In this document: positions 19,616 to 29,281 of the stretch, one piece after another
Position numbering within the stretch: the stretch's first letter is position 1
Layout: each line of letters starts with the position of its first letter
NCBI RefSeq assembly: GCF_000196435.1
Contig: NC_010161.1
Span: 1,981,501-2,045,500 of the forward strand
Length of the DNA stretch: 64,000 bases
Source of the DNA: Bartonella tribocorum CIP 105476
Lineage (GTDB): Bacteria; Pseudomonadota; Alphaproteobacteria; Rhizobiales; Rhizobiaceae
Direction of reading: 5' to 3'
Made by a program: the position numbers and the translations under genes
The notes under the pieces: model-generated
The model's database searches: none
What the model saw: only the letters and a program-made list of their open reading frames with translations
What the model was told of the DNA's origin: nothing

Positions 19616-20509
19616 CTAAAAAAAATGCGCTCCTTTTAAAAAGCTATAAAAACATAACGTTATCGCGACCACAAATGCAACGATTAAAAAACAAAGAAGA
19701 CTTTTTTTTACGAAATAAGATAAAAATGAGACATGTCCCCGAGACTGCCCCTTTAAGGCAGAAGAAAAATCATCCTCAATGCAAGAATGAGATGCTGGGT
19801 AATGGTTAGGTGCTGTTCCCCCCACATCTTTTTCTTTTATCACTGTACGCTCCACTGCTTCTTCAGTCTTTTTAAAAGAAGACTTCAAAGCATCATCACT
19901 TGGCAAAAGTGCATCTTTAGACAAAAGCGCATCTCTGGGCAAAAGTGTATCCCTGGGCAAGAAACCTTTATTTTCTCGCTGCAATGCATTTTCAACATTT
20001 GTTTGGAGTGGCGTTATACTGTTTTGTCCTGAAAAATTTTGCACCTTTTGAAGGAATAAGCGTTCTTGATTTCCCTCACATTCCATATAAGCAAGTTTTT
20101 GTACAACAGAATCAGGTGATTTTGAACGAGACACCCGTCGTGTTGCCGCTGCTTCCTTTAAGATTCTTTTTTCACCCTGCAAACTTTGAATAAGTGTTTT
20201 AATCTGCTCTAAAGACTCAAAAAGCCTTTTTTCCCTTTGGCGACGAATATAATGTTCAGCCAAAATAGCGCGACTAATATCATCTAAATAAGATTTAAAA
20301 TGCTCTTCGACAGATCCCTGCTGGTTCAAAGGACGAGACAAATGCTTCATTTTCATTTGTGCATAAACAGTGCGTAAATTTTGAGCAATGTCTGACATTG
20401 TTACTTCCACAGGCGCCTCTATTCTCTCCTTTTGCTCAATAAAAGAAGAAAATTGATCACTCCGAACCTGATTGGTTGTCTGGTCGATCGTATGACCCTT
20501 CGTATTCAC
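19616..20509 (-). CDS. C-terminally membrane-anchored coiled-coil protein, unknown
   Basis: 297 residues, GTG start preceded by GAGGGG. It is charged and largely helical in the first ~130 residues (KRLFESLEQIKTLIQSLQGEK). A low-complexity segment near 195-215 has a repeated xxxDTLLPRDALLSKDALLPSD theme (DALL/DTLL units). A single transmembrane helix lies near 270-292 at the C-terminus. No enzyme motif is seen. The layout suggests a tail-anchored inner-membrane protein with a cytoplasmic domain. Not recognised as a named family. Confidence 0.75.
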   Translation of the reverse strand: MNTKGHTIDQTTNQVRSDQFSSFIEQKERIEAPVEVTMSDIAQNLRTVYAQMKMKHLSRPLNQQGSVEEHFKSYLDDISRAILAEHYIRRQREKRLFESLEQIKTLIQSLQGEKRILKEAAATRRVSRSKSPDSVVQKLAYMECEGNQERLFLQKVQNFSGQNSITPLQTNVENALQRENKGFLPRDTLLPRDALLSKDALLPSDDALKSSFKKTEEAVERTVIKEKDVGGTAPNHYPASHSCIEDDFSSALKGQSRGHVSFLSYFVKKSLLCFLIVAFVVAITLCFYSFLKGAHFF

Positions 20510-21042
20510 AAACGCCTACCCCTCATTAACCTCTTTGAAAAGAATCGTTAAGAAATGATAAGAAAGTGTACTCTATTTTAGTAAATAGAGCTTTAAGAAC
20601 GCCCAAAAACTTTCTTGTTAGAAATATTTTCCCACTATTCATCTAAAATATTTGCCTAATATTCATCTTGAGTATTTGAAAGAAAAATCTTTTCTCCCCT
20701 CAAGATTTGAAGCGTAAAATCATTCCCCCATTTTTATTGTTTTCACTTAATTTTTCATTACATAAAACCCTTATTGCGCCATCATAAATAGAGCCTATAA
20801 AACGAAAAAAGAATATTCTCACAAGGCAGATTAATTTTTTTACTTTTTATTCAAGCAAATAAGGCAATTATGGCAATGAACAAAGAGATGAAGATTGAAA
20901 ATGACGACAAGAAAGTACAAGTAAACATAAAAAAGCTTATATGAAAGAAAACACAAGTTATAAATAAGACTTCATTTTAAACAATTTGGTTTCTTACGCG
21001 TATTGCTATAAACTTGTGATCATACAAACAAAGAGGATCATC
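20510..21042. other. Divergent promoter region between the coiled-coil gene and etfB
   Basis: Holds the divergent promoters. AAGAGGA at 21031-21037 is the etfB ribosome site. The long poly-AT tract between 20550 and 20980 shows no open frame, hairpin or repeat that I can support. Confidence 0.5.
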
Positions 21043-21789
21043 ATGAAGATAATTGTCGCTGTCAAACGTGTTGTTGATTATAACATCAAGATACGCGTCA
21101 AGCCCGATAGCACAGGCGTTGATCTGTCTCACGTAAAAATGTCTATGAATCCTTTTGACGAGATAGCCGTTGAAGAAGCAATTCGTCAGAAAGAATCTGG
21201 TAAAATTTCAGAAGTTGTTCTTGTTTCAATTGGACCAGAAGCCGCCCAAGAAACTTTACGAACAGGACTTGCCATGGGGGCTGATCGCGCCCTTCTTGTC
21301 ACAACGGATCAAACACTTGAACCTTTAGCAATCGCTAAGGTTCTCAAAGCCATTGTTGATGAAGAAAAACCCGATATGGTCTTTTTAGGAAAACAAGCGA
21401 TTGATGACGATAGCAATCAAACAGGACAAATGCTCGCCGCGCTTCTTGGTTGGGGACAAGCAACTTTTGCCTCACATTTTAACATAGAAAATAGACATGC
21501 TACAGTTACCCGTGAGATCGATAATGGAACACAAACCCTTCATCTTCCCCTTCCCATGGTTATGACGGCCGATCTCCGGCTCAATGAACCACGGTACACC
21601 TCTCTCCCCAATATCATGAAAGCAAAAAAGAAAATTATTGAACAAAAAGCTCTTGCTGATCTTAGCATTGATACGAAAGCACGCCTCACAATTTTAAGTG
21701 TTGAAGAGCCAAAACCCCGTCAATCTGGAGTTAAAGTTGCTAATGTGGCAGAGCTTGTCAGTGCACTAAAACAAAAAAACTGCATTTAA
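21043..21789 (+). CDS. etfB: Electron transfer flavoprotein, beta subunit
   Basis: 248 residues from ATG 21043, chosen because AAGAGGA precedes it and [14 protein letters not shown] is the usual EtfB start; the frame is open 19 codons further up. The beta subunit binds AMP and, with EtfA, takes electrons from acyl-CoA and other flavin dehydrogenases. Family landmarks: [20 protein letters not shown], and [23 protein letters not shown] near residues 115-137. It is followed 55 bp later by etfA, then ETF:quinone oxidoreductase; a complete route to the quinone pool is thus encoded in one cluster. Confidence 0.96.
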   Translation: MKIIVAVKRVVDYNIKIRVKPDSTGVDLSHVKMSMNPFDEIAVEEAIRQKESGKISEVVLVSIGPEAAQETLRTGLAMGADRALLVTTDQTLEPLAIAKVLKAIVDEEKPDMVFLGKQAIDDDSNQTGQMLAALLGWGQATFASHFNIENRHATVTREIDNGTQTLHLPLPMVMTADLRLNEPRYTSLPNIMKAKKKIIEQKALADLSIDTKARLTILSVEEPKPRQSGVKVANVAELVSALKQKNCI

Positions 21790-21844
21790 TATTTTCTTAG
21801 AGTACTAGAGTAAAAGCAATACGCATATAAAAGGGTAAAAATTT

Positions 21845-22771
21845 ATGGCAATTCTTTTATTGGCCGATCATAATACAGAAGAAACCGCAAAAGCGCTCAC
21901 CGCCGCGCACGCACTCAAAAGCGATATCGATATTTTGGTTTGCGGAGAAAATATTCAAACGATAGCAGAAAAGAGTGCTAAACTTAATGGTGTGCGGCAA
22001 GTTCTTATTGCTGAGGCAGACTATTTAGCCCATCAACTCGCCGAGCCTATGGCAGATACAATCATCTCACTCGCAAATGATAATGATTATGATGTAATCA
22101 TGGCTCCATCCAGCAGCACTGGAAAAAATGTGATGCCACGCATAGCTGCTCTTCTTGATCTTATGCAAATTTCAGATATTACCGCCGTTCTTTCACCCGA
22201 CACCTTCAAACGCCCCATTTATGCAGGCAATGCAGTTGAAACTGTTCGCAGTAATGATCCCAAAAAAATTATCACCGTTCGCACAGCTTCTTTCACACCA
22301 ACAGCTTCCCAAAATAATTCAGCGCCCATTAAAACAATAACACCAGCGCCCAATCCCAATCTTTCTTCTTTCGTAAAAGCAGAAGCCAACAAAAATGATC
22401 GTCCTGATCTTACCTCTGCACGTGTTATTATATCAGGCGGGCGTGGTCTTGGTTCACAAGAGAAATTTATGGCTCTTCTTCTTCCTCTTGCAAATAAATT
22501 AAATGCGGCTTTAGGAGCTAGCCGCGCAGCAGTTGACGCAGGCTATGCGCCCAATGATTGGCAAATTGGACAAACAGGAAAAGTCGTTGCCCCTGAACTC
22601 TATATCGCCGTTGGCATTTCTGGTGCAATCCAACATTTAGCCGGTATAATGGATGCACAAATTATTGTTGCCATTAATAAAGATGAAGAAGCACCCATCA
22701 TGCAAATTGCCGATTACGCCCTTGTCGGTGATCTCCACCAAATTATTCCAGAATTGGAGAAAGCTTTATAA
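21845..22771 (+). CDS. etfA: Electron transfer flavoprotein, alpha subunit
   Basis: 308 residues, normal length. The N-terminal domain is followed by the C-terminal FAD-binding domain with the signature SGGRGLGS near 199-206, GASRAAVDAGY, and a QIGQTGKVVAPELYIAVGISGAIQH stretch that contacts FAD. It partners EtfB, encoded just upstream. The last ~40 codons are duplicated immediately downstream (see 22775-22936). Confidence 0.96.
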   Translation: MAILLLADHNTEETAKALTAAHALKSDIDILVCGENIQTIAEKSAKLNGVRQVLIAEADYLAHQLAEPMADTIISLANDNDYDVIMAPSSSTGKNVMPRIAALLDLMQISDITAVLSPDTFKRPIYAGNAVETVRSNDPKKIITVRTASFTPTASQNNSAPIKTITPAPNPNLSSFVKAEANKNDRPDLTSARVIISGGRGLGSQEKFMALLLPLANKLNAALGASRAAVDAGYAPNDWQIGQTGKVVAPELYIAVGISGAIQHLAGIMDAQIIVAINKDEEAPIMQIADYALVGDLHQIIPELEKAL

Positions 22772-22774
22772 GCC

Positions 22775-22936
22775 ATGAATGCCTCTCAGCATCTTCAATG
22801 CAAAAATCTGAAATTTAACAAAGTCATTGTTATGACAGAACCAACACCAACAGAACTTTTTGCCATGCAAATCGTTGTTTCATCTCTTGTGGGCAATCCA
22901 CACCAAACTGTTCCAGAATTGGAGAAAGCTTTATAA
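22775..22936 (+). pseudogene. Short ORF derived from a duplicated etfA 3' end
   Basis: A 53-codon frame, open from ATG 22775 to TAA 22936. Its C-terminus ends VPELEKAL against etfA IPELEKAL, and MQIVVSSLVGNPHQT against MQIADYALVGDLHQI; the alignment extends about 40 codons. The DNA ccagaattggagaaagcttt occurs at both ends. The N-terminus lacks the rest of EtfA, so an ETF function is impossible. The copied ggagaaag now sits about 11 nt before the ATG of the next gene and may serve as its ribosome site. Whether the peptide is made is unknown. Confidence 0.75.
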
Positions 22937-22939
22937 ACC

Positions 22940-24601
22940 ATGAAAGCAGCTCTGCATGATCAGCGTGAAAGTATGGCGTTTGACATCGTCATTGTTGGAG
23001 CAGGTCCCGCAGGGCTTTCTGCTGCCATTCGTCTGAAACAAATTAATCCTGAGCTTTCTGTCACAATTGTTGAAAAAGGGACCGAAGTTGGGGCTCATAT
23101 TCTCTCTGGCGCCGTTGTTGACCCCATTGGTATCGATACACTCTTACCGGAATGGAGAAGTGACCACGATCATCCCTTTACAACCCCTGTTACCCGTGAC
23201 CAGTTTTTTTTTCTAAAGCCTCACAAAGCGACACGATTGCCCAATATCTTGCACCCCAAAATCTTATCCAATGACGGGTGTTATATCGTTTCACTTGGAA
23301 GCGTTTGCCGCTGGCTAAGCAAAAAAGCCGAAGCGCTGGGTGTTGAAATTTATCCTGGGTTTGCCGCAACAGAACCCATCCAGAATGAGAATGGAGCCAT
23401 CATTGGTGTTCTCACCAGTGATATGGGGCTTAACAAAGATGGAACCCCTGGAAAAAATTATATGCCTGGTATGGCGTTATTGGCAAAATATACTCTGATT
23501 GCAGAAGGAGCACGCGGCTCAATTGCAAAACAACTGATACAAACTTTCAACCTTAGCAAAAATTGTGAACCCCAAAAATTTGGTCTTGGTCTCAAAGAAC
23601 TCTGGGAAATTGAACCACAAAAACACCAACGCGGTTTAGTGCAACATTTCACCGGTTGGCCCTTAGACAATCATACCGGCGGTGGTGGTTTTCTTTATCA
23701 CCAAGAAAACAATGTCATTTCTGTCGGTTTTGTTGTACACTTAGATTACAAAAACCCTTATCTTTCTCCCTTTGAAGAATTTCAACGTTTTAAAACACAT
23801 CCAAAACTCTATGAAATCTTCAAAGGTGCAAAGCGTCTTTCCTATGGTGCCCGTGTTATCAGTGAAGGAGGGTGGCAATCTGTACCAAAGCTTACCTTTC
23901 CTGGTGGCGCGCTTATTGGCTGCTCTGCTGGCTTTGTTAATGTTCCTCGTATCAAAGGATCACACAATGCCATCTTATCTGGTATCTTAGCCGCCGATAA
24001 AATTGCTACCGCTCTTGCGCAAGGACGTATCCATGATGAGATCAAAGAAATCGAAGAGCAATGGCGAAAAGGGCCCATTGGCAAAGATCTTTATAAAGTG
24101 CGAAATGCCAAACCGTTTTGGGCAAAATATGGGACAAAATATGGAATTAAACTTGCCGGTTTTGATATGTGGTGGCAACAACTGTTTGGATTTTCCTTAT
24201 TTAAAACACTCCCCCATGGCAAGGAAGATTATGCCTGTCTTGAACCAGCAGAAAAATTTCAACCCATAGCTTATCCAAAACCCGATGGTGTTGTAACGTT
24301 TGACCGCCTTACAAGTGTTGCCCTTTCCAATACGCAGCATGAAGAAAATCAACCTTGTCATTTAAAAATAGCCTCATTAGAAAAACAAAAAGACTCCGAA
24401 TATGCCGTCTATGGAGGACCTTCCACACGCTATTGCCCCGCCGCTGTCTACGAATGGCTAGAGCATAAGGGGCAGCTCACTTATGTGATTAACGCTTCAA
24501 ATTGCATACATTGTAAAACGTGCGACATTAAAGATCCCAACCAAAACATCACTTGGATCTGTCCGCAAGGCAACGAGGGCCCCTTCTATCCCAATATGTA
24601 A
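22940..24601 (+). CDS. Electron transfer flavoprotein-ubiquinone oxidoreductase
   Basis: 553 residues, standard ETF-QO length (about 550-560 for bacterial forms). It passes electrons from reduced ETF to ubiquinone at the inner membrane. The FAD Rossmann motif GAGPAG is at 20-25. A quinone/membrane-contact middle domain carries GGGFLYHQENN. The C-terminal 4Fe-4S cluster ligands are visible as C522, C525, C528 and C541 (CIHCKTC...ICPQGNEGP). Start at 22940 keeps the ribosome site supplied by the etfA duplication; MAFD at codon 12 is an alternative start. Confidence 0.95.
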   Translation: MKAALHDQRESMAFDIVIVGAGPAGLSAAIRLKQINPELSVTIVEKGTEVGAHILSGAVVDPIGIDTLLPEWRSDHDHPFTTPVTRDQFFFLKPHKATRLPNILHPKILSNDGCYIVSLGSVCRWLSKKAEALGVEIYPGFAATEPIQNENGAIIGVLTSDMGLNKDGTPGKNYMPGMALLAKYTLIAEGARGSIAKQLIQTFNLSKNCEPQKFGLGLKELWEIEPQKHQRGLVQHFTGWPLDNHTGGGGFLYHQENNVISVGFVVHLDYKNPYLSPFEEFQRFKTHPKLYEIFKGAKRLSYGARVISEGGWQSVPKLTFPGGALIGCSAGFVNVPRIKGSHNAILSGILAADKIATALAQGRIHDEIKEIEEQWRKGPIGKDLYKVRNAKPFWAKYGTKYGIKLAGFDMWWQQLFGFSLFKTLPHGKEDYACLEPAEKFQPIAYPKPDGVVTFDRLTSVALSNTQHEENQPCHLKIASLEKQKDSEYAVYGGPSTRYCPAAVYEWLEHKGQLTYVINASNCIHCKTCDIKDPNQNITWICPQGNEGPFYPNM

Positions 24602-24893
24602 CCTCGACCTCATCATTGTTTGTTCTGCTAAAATTGCAATATACAAAACACAATCGATAAAAATATTTTTTCAGATGAGAAATCTATCAATCACCTTCAT
24701 ACATAGGCTCTTTCACGATATAAAAATTATCCTATTGTAAAGTGACCAACGATTTAAGCAAATCAACCCGAGTAAATAAGCCGTTGTCATGATAAAAATG
24801 TCCTGATAAAAATTAAGCCAAAATAGCTTATGAGTATGGATAAAATTTTGATAAGATCTTGTGGGAAAGGGTATTTGATGAAGAGAAAAAGGC

Positions 24894-25784
24894 ATGTGTG
24901 AGAACGCATATTTTATAGGTGCGCATGCTTATTCGGCCCCCCTCATAGAGCCAGGGCTTTATCTTGTGGCAACACCGATCGGGAATCTTGCAGATATTAC
25001 GCTTCGTGCTTTGCAAGTGCTGGCAGGCGTTGATATTTTAGCGTGTGAGGATACGCGGGTAACACGTGTTTTGTTGGAACGTTACAGTATTCGAAAAAAA
25101 ACTTTTCTCTATCATGAATATAACGCGCACAAAGCAGGTCCGAAGCTCTTAGCGGCTTTAGCAGAAAACAAAACGGTAGCGCTTGTTTCAGATGCGGGAA
25201 CACCACTTATTTCTGATCCTGGATTTCGATTAGTCGAAGAAGCCCGTAAGGCGGGTCATAAAATTATCCCAATCCCTGGAGCATCAGCTCTTTTAGCTGC
25301 TCTGATACCAACAGGGCTTCCGACCGATAGCTTTTTCTTTGCAGGTTTTTTAAGTGCACGCAAAGCGCAGCGTCAAAAACGATTAGAACAATTAAAAGAG
25401 ATTCCAGCAACTTTGATTTTTTATGAATCACCGCATCGTCTTGTTGAAACTTTACAGGATATGGTTACTCTTTTTTCGGCAGATCGACCTGCCGCCATTT
25501 GTCGTGAATTAACAAAAAAGTTTGAAACCGTAGATGTTTCTAATTTGGGAAGTTTGTTGGAAAACTATAGAAAACAGACACAGATTCGTGGGGAAATTGT
25601 TGTGCTTGTTGGAGAATCATCATCTTCTTGCTTAAATGTGATCAGTGATCAAGAAGTTAATGAAATGTTATTAGAAGGCGCACGGACACATTCCGCGGCT
25701 CAAGCAGCAGCTTTGGTTGCAAAAAAGACCGGTTTGAAAAAGCAGGAACTTTTCCAGCGGTTGATTTTTCTAAAAAATGTGTAA
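24894..25784 (+). CDS. rsmI: 16S rRNA (cytidine1402-2'-O)-methyltransferase
   Basis: 296 residues, tetrapyrrole-methylase fold. RsmI 2'-O-methylates C1402 in the ribosomal decoding site. The family start [20 protein letters not shown] lies near residues 22-41, ACEDTRVT near 51-58, [12 protein letters not shown] near 100-111 and FYESPHRL near 177-184. The first ~20 residues are longer than in many homologues, so a later start is possible, though none is obviously better. It overlaps yraN by 8 bp, the usual pairing of these genes. Confidence 0.95.
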   Translation: MCENAYFIGAHAYSAPLIEPGLYLVATPIGNLADITLRALQVLAGVDILACEDTRVTRVLLERYSIRKKTFLYHEYNAHKAGPKLLAALAENKTVALVSDAGTPLISDPGFRLVEEARKAGHKIIPIPGASALLAALIPTGLPTDSFFFAGFLSARKAQRQKRLEQLKEIPATLIFYESPHRLVETLQDMVTLFSADRPAAICRELTKKFETVDVSNLGSLLENYRKQTQIRGEIVVLVGESSSSCLNVISDQEVNEMLLEGARTHSAAQAAALVAKKTGLKKQELFQRLIFLKNV

Positions 25785-26169
25785 AATAATGCATAAGACC
25801 ATACCAAAAAAACAGAGACAAAAGTCTTTTTATCGGGGAGTTCGTGCAGAAAAATTGGCAGCTTGGTGGTTGCGTTTCAAAGGGTTTCACATTGCTGAAA
25901 TGCGTTTTAAAACAAAGTGTGGGGAAATTGATTTAATTGCACGACGTGGAAATCTTGTATTAATTGTTGAGGTCAAAGCACGTTCAACGTTGCTGGAAGC
26001 AATGGAAGCGGTTTCCCGAATGAATGAAAAGCGAATTGAGGCAGCAGCTGATATTTGGCTCGCACGGCAAAAAGATTATGCCCTTTTGTCTGTACGCTTT
26101 GATTTGATTGCAATTTTACCTTGGCGTTGGCCAAAGCATATCCCCGCATTTTTTACATCTGATCGATAA
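25777..26169 (+). CDS. YraN/UPF0102 family nuclease-like protein
   Basis: 130 residues. The endonuclease-fold signature is clear: [17 protein letters not shown], then [21 protein letters not shown] at about 49-69, giving the D52...E65-x-K67 pattern of the restriction-endonuclease superfamily. YraN proteins are often beside rsmI, as here. Their biological substrate is not firmly established; DNA or Holliday-junction processing has been suggested for the family. The start overlaps the end of rsmI; ATG 25789 is an alternative. Confidence 0.9.
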   Translation: MCKIMHKTIPKKQRQKSFYRGVRAEKLAAWWLRFKGFHIAEMRFKTKCGEIDLIARRGNLVLIVEVKARSTLLEAMEAVSRMNEKRIEAAADIWLARQKDYALLSVRFDLIAILPWRWPKHIPAFFTSDR

Positions 26170-26272
26170 GAGGAGGCCCCGTTTTAACCATGCTCAATAA
26201 AAAAACATTTCGCCTTTATGTGTATATGCGTTAAAAAGTGTGTAACAATTTAAGCGCTATAAGGAGCGAAAT

Positions 26273-26518
26273 ATGGATGATTATGAAAAGTTTGCAACAG
26301 GTTTGCTCATTATTTTTGGAGCGCTGATTATTGGTGGTTTAATGGCAATGCATATTGTACTGATGAATAAACCAGGTTTTTTATTTGCATTAGCCGCAGC
26401 TGTTGTTGGTTGGTTTTCTGCTTTTGCCGTTCTATTTGACAAACCAAAAATCTATTTGGGCTTGATTATTCTTGCTATTTTATGTGTTGCTTCCTCAATT
26501 AGCATTTATGTGAGTTAA
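26273..26518 (+). CDS. Small three-helix membrane protein, unknown
   Basis: 81 residues, AAGGAGCG well placed before the ATG. Three hydrophobic segments fill nearly the whole protein (about 8-28, 34-52 and 58-78), separated by short polar turns such as DKPK. No Cys or other catalytic motif. Lies between yraN and the ProC-like gene in the same direction, with gaps of about 100 and 55 bp. Function unknown; an inner-membrane location is expected. Confidence 0.75.
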   Translation: MDDYEKFATGLLIIFGALIIGGLMAMHIVLMNKPGFLFALAAAVVGWFSAFAVLFDKPKIYLGLIILAILCVASSISIYVS

Positions 26519-26573
26519 AACACCTAAGCTGTTGATTGAGATTCCTTTTAAAAAGTAAAACTGAGGAATAGAA

Positions 26574-27365
26574 ATGAAACTTGGCTTTTTGGGAACAGGT
26601 ACAATTAGTGCTTCCATGGTGAATGGCCTCATAACAAGTGCCTTTAATGTTTCCTCCATGATTGTTTCACCGCGCAATGCACAAATAGCAGAGCGTCTTT
26701 CACGCACTTATGATGAAGTTATGATTGCTGAAAATAACCAAGCATTGCTCGATATGAGTGATTGTGTTTTTCTTTGTTTACCCAACCAAATTGCAGAAGG
26801 CGTTTTGCGCTCTCTTCGCTTTCGTCCAGAACAGCTGGTTATTTCCGTTCTTGCTATGGCAAAAGCCGCAGAAGTGGAAGCGTGGATCAACCATAAAGTT
26901 TATCGTGCTGTTCCGTTACCTTTTGTCGCAGAATGCAAAAATTTGACACCCATTTATCCCGATCATCCGTTTTTACGCACTTTATTTGATGCATTGGGGG
27001 GCACATTGGTGCTCGAAAAGGAAGAACAGTTTAATCTTTTTATGACAGCGGGTTCTCTTATGGGCGTATATTTTAATTTTATCGAAACAGCCCATCAATG
27101 GTTTATAACACAAGGGTTAAACAAACAGCAATCAGCAGAGTTTCTGACCATGATGTTTGGAAATCTTACGGATGAAATGCGTAAAATTATAGCAACGGAT
27201 CGTTCTACCTCTCTTAATTTTGCACTGCTTGAAAAAGAGTTTTCGACAAAGGGGGGAACAAATGAATTTTTGTCAAATTATTTTTCTCATCAAGGGGGGA
27301 AAAGTGCTCTCACAACAGCTCTTGAGGCAACTTTACAAAAAATGAATGCTTCTAAAAAGACTTAA
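26574..27365 (+). CDS. ProC-like NAD(P)-binding oxidoreductase
   Basis: 263 residues, GAGGAA upstream of the ATG. N-terminal Rossmann start MKLGFLGTGTISASMVNGL gives the GxGxxxxxM pattern of pyrroline-5-carboxylate reductase/F420-dependent reductase folds. The middle (VFLCLPNQIAEGVLRSL, AVPLPFVAE) fits a ProC-type enzyme. The C-terminal dimer domain is weakly conserved, and the region where true ProC has its GSGPA motif reads TAGSLMGVYF. I therefore call it ProC-like rather than proC; its substrate is uncertain. Confidence 0.8.
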   Translation: MKLGFLGTGTISASMVNGLITSAFNVSSMIVSPRNAQIAERLSRTYDEVMIAENNQALLDMSDCVFLCLPNQIAEGVLRSLRFRPEQLVISVLAMAKAAEVEAWINHKVYRAVPLPFVAECKNLTPIYPDHPFLRTLFDALGGTLVLEKEEQFNLFMTAGSLMGVYFNFIETAHQWFITQGLNKQQSAEFLTMMFGNLTDEMRKIIATDRSTSLNFALLEKEFSTKGGTNEFLSNYFSHQGGKSALTTALEATLQKMNASKKT

Positions 27366-27370
27366 CCAAC

Positions 27371-27399
27371 ATAATTCTCATCTCAAAGATGAGAATTAT
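27371..27399. terminator. Perfect hairpin after the ProC-like gene
   Basis: ATAATTCTCATCT (27371-27383), loop CAA, AGATGAGAATTAT (27387-27399): a 13-bp perfect stem starting 6 nt after the stop codon. There is no T-run on either strand, so it may act as an mRNA 3'-end stabiliser or a Rho-assisted terminator rather than a classic intrinsic one. Confidence 0.6.
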
Positions 27400-28219
27400 G
27401 AATCTATTGATTGGGCTCTTTGTAAACATGAATTAATAAAACTATCTGCGATAGGTCTTTCAAGAGTAAGAAAAACGGATTTTTTAACTACCTATCCCTT
27501 TAATTTACATCAATAAAAATAAAACTTTCGATTAATCCTCAAGATATTTTTAGAGCGCAAAATCACTTATAAGAAGAAAATTCATCCTTTAATCCTTTAA
27601 TATTTTAATATTTGAAATGAGAATACTGACAAAATCTTTTTCCATTTTACGTTGTTCTCTTGTCATGAAATAAAAAACGTTTGTTTGTCTATTAAAAAAG
27701 GAAGCAACATTGCGATAAAATCGTTTAAAAATAACGTAATAGACTTGCCAACTTTATGCAAAATAGAGGAAAACTTTGAGGGAGAAAAGAGCATAATGGG
27801 TATGACTTCTCTCTTTTTATTTAAGGAGAAATGCTATGAGATCTCTACACCTCACAGGAGTTTTTACATTCTATCATTCACAGGCACTCTCGTAAAACGA
27901 ATGAAACACATTAAGAAATATTCTCTTTTCAAACAAGCGCTTGAATAATAAACATAAATATATTCTTGAGAATTTTGTTGTTGCATAAAAAAACTATCCC
28001 GATAAAAACCGCGGACAATGAAAACGTAAAAGAATGCGTTATCTCCACTTCTTAAAGATCTTTCTTTCGATGCTTTTGAACGTAGAAAAATCGAATGAAA
28101 AGATGATGATAAAAAATTATTTTCTCCGAATTAGAATTCATCTTCCCCTTACAAAAAGGCAACTATTTTTATATCTTTTATAAGTGTGTTTTAGCAAACT
28201 CTTTTTAAAAAACATATAT
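27400..28219. other. Spacer with dispersed-repeat copy 2
   Basis: AT-rich spacer before the 3' end of mrp. Contains a repeat copy at about 27740-27945. The 98-codon open stretch 27652-27948 overlaps the repeat and shows no family resemblance, so I do not call it a gene. Confidence 0.5.
27740..27945. repeat. Dispersed intergenic repeat, copy 2
   Basis: Matches the copies near 34.5 and 42.6 kb in the block cacaggagtttttacattctatcattcac...gtaaaacgaatga...ttaagaaatatt, in the same order and spacing. Confidence 0.6.
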
Positions 28220-29281
28220 TCAACAGAGTTTATTTTTTATTTGATCAACAATTGTACGATACCGTTGAGCATGCTCGCCATTAGGCTGAACAACAAAAAT
28301 AGGGTTCCCCTCATCGGAAGAAAATCGTAAAGCTGCATCAAGCGGTATTTCTGCTAAGAACAGGACCTTTCGCCGTTCTGCTTCACCCCGCGCCCCACCA
28401 TGGCCAAAAATATCGTAGCGTTTTCCTGTATCGGGAGCAATAAAATAACTCATATTCTCAATCAGTCCTAAAATAGGAACATTGACTTTCATGAACATTT
28501 CTATCGCTTTCCGTGCATCAACTAAAGCAAGATCCTGAGGCGTAGAAACAACCAACGCACCCGTTAATTGTACCTGTTGCGCAAGCGTTAATTGAGCATC
28601 CCCTGTACCCGGTGGCATATCCACAACTAAAACGTCCAAAGGCGCCCATACAACATCGCGTAACAATTGTGTTATAGCGGCCATAACCATAGGACCACGC
28701 CATACTACCGGCTTTTCTTCTTCCACCAAAAATCCCATCGACATCAATTTAAGGCCAAATTTTTCAAGAGGTTGAATCTTTTTTCCGCCCATAAGCTGTG
28801 GCTTTTGATTAACAAGCCCTGTCAAACGTGGCAAAGATGGACCATAAATATCTGCATCCATTACCCCTGTTTTAAAACCTGCATCTTGTAAAGCTAAAGC
28901 GATATTGATCGCCATCGTCGATTTTCCTACCCCTCCTTTTCCAGAAGCAACAGCAATGACATGCCGGACACCTTCTATAGGCATTTTCACAGGCAAGAGA
29001 TGCGCTCTGCGTCGAGGCACTCCCTTTGTTGTTTTTTCTGCTGTAAGCGTGACAACAACAGATTCCACGCCCTTCAAAGCACACACCAGCTCTTCAGCAG
29101 AACGGCGCAACGACTCCCATTCTTGCACACGTCCATCAGGAACTGTAATGGAAAAGAAAACCTTACCATTAGCGATTAATATTTCTGAAAGAAGCCCCAA
29201 CGATACAATATCGCTTTCAAGATCTGGTCCTTTGATTTTACGTAACACGTTGCGGACAGCCTCACTTGTGATAAGATCCAC
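28220..29281 (-). CDS. Mrp/ApbC-type P-loop ATPase (Fe-S cluster carrier family)
   Basis: 353 residues, GTG start with GAGAGGAAAG upstream. An N-terminal MIP18/DUF59 domain (about 1-85) is followed by a ParA/MinD-type ATPase with deviant Walker A SGKGGVGKST at 113-122, the GPMVMAAI segment, and VVDMPPGTGDAQLT. The family delivers or scaffolds Fe-S clusters in the cytoplasm. The C-terminal CxxC that ligates the cluster in E. coli Mrp/ApbC is absent: the ENMSYF segment is followed by IAPDTGKRYDIFGHGG with no cysteine. Cluster carriage may therefore differ; I call the family with confidence, not the mechanism. Confidence 0.92.
   Translation of the reverse strand: MDLITSEAVRNVLRKIKGPDLESDIVSLGLLSEILIANGKVFFSITVPDGRVQEWESLRRSAEELVCALKGVESVVVTLTAEKTTKGVPRRRAHLLPVKMPIEGVRHVIAVASGKGGVGKSTMAINIALALQDAGFKTGVMDADIYGPSLPRLTGLVNQKPQLMGGKKIQPLEKFGLKLMSMGFLVEEEKPVVWRGPMVMAAITQLLRDVVWAPLDVLVVDMPPGTGDAQLTLAQQVQLTGALVVSTPQDLALVDARKAIEMFMKVNVPILGLIENMSYFIAPDTGKRYDIFGHGGARGEAERRKVLFLAEIPLDAALRFSSDEGNPIFVVQPNGEHAQRYRTIVDQIKNKLC

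Noticed and set aside
27652..27948. 98-codon open frame
   Set aside because: Overlaps a copy of the dispersed repeat; the other copies do not keep the frame open.
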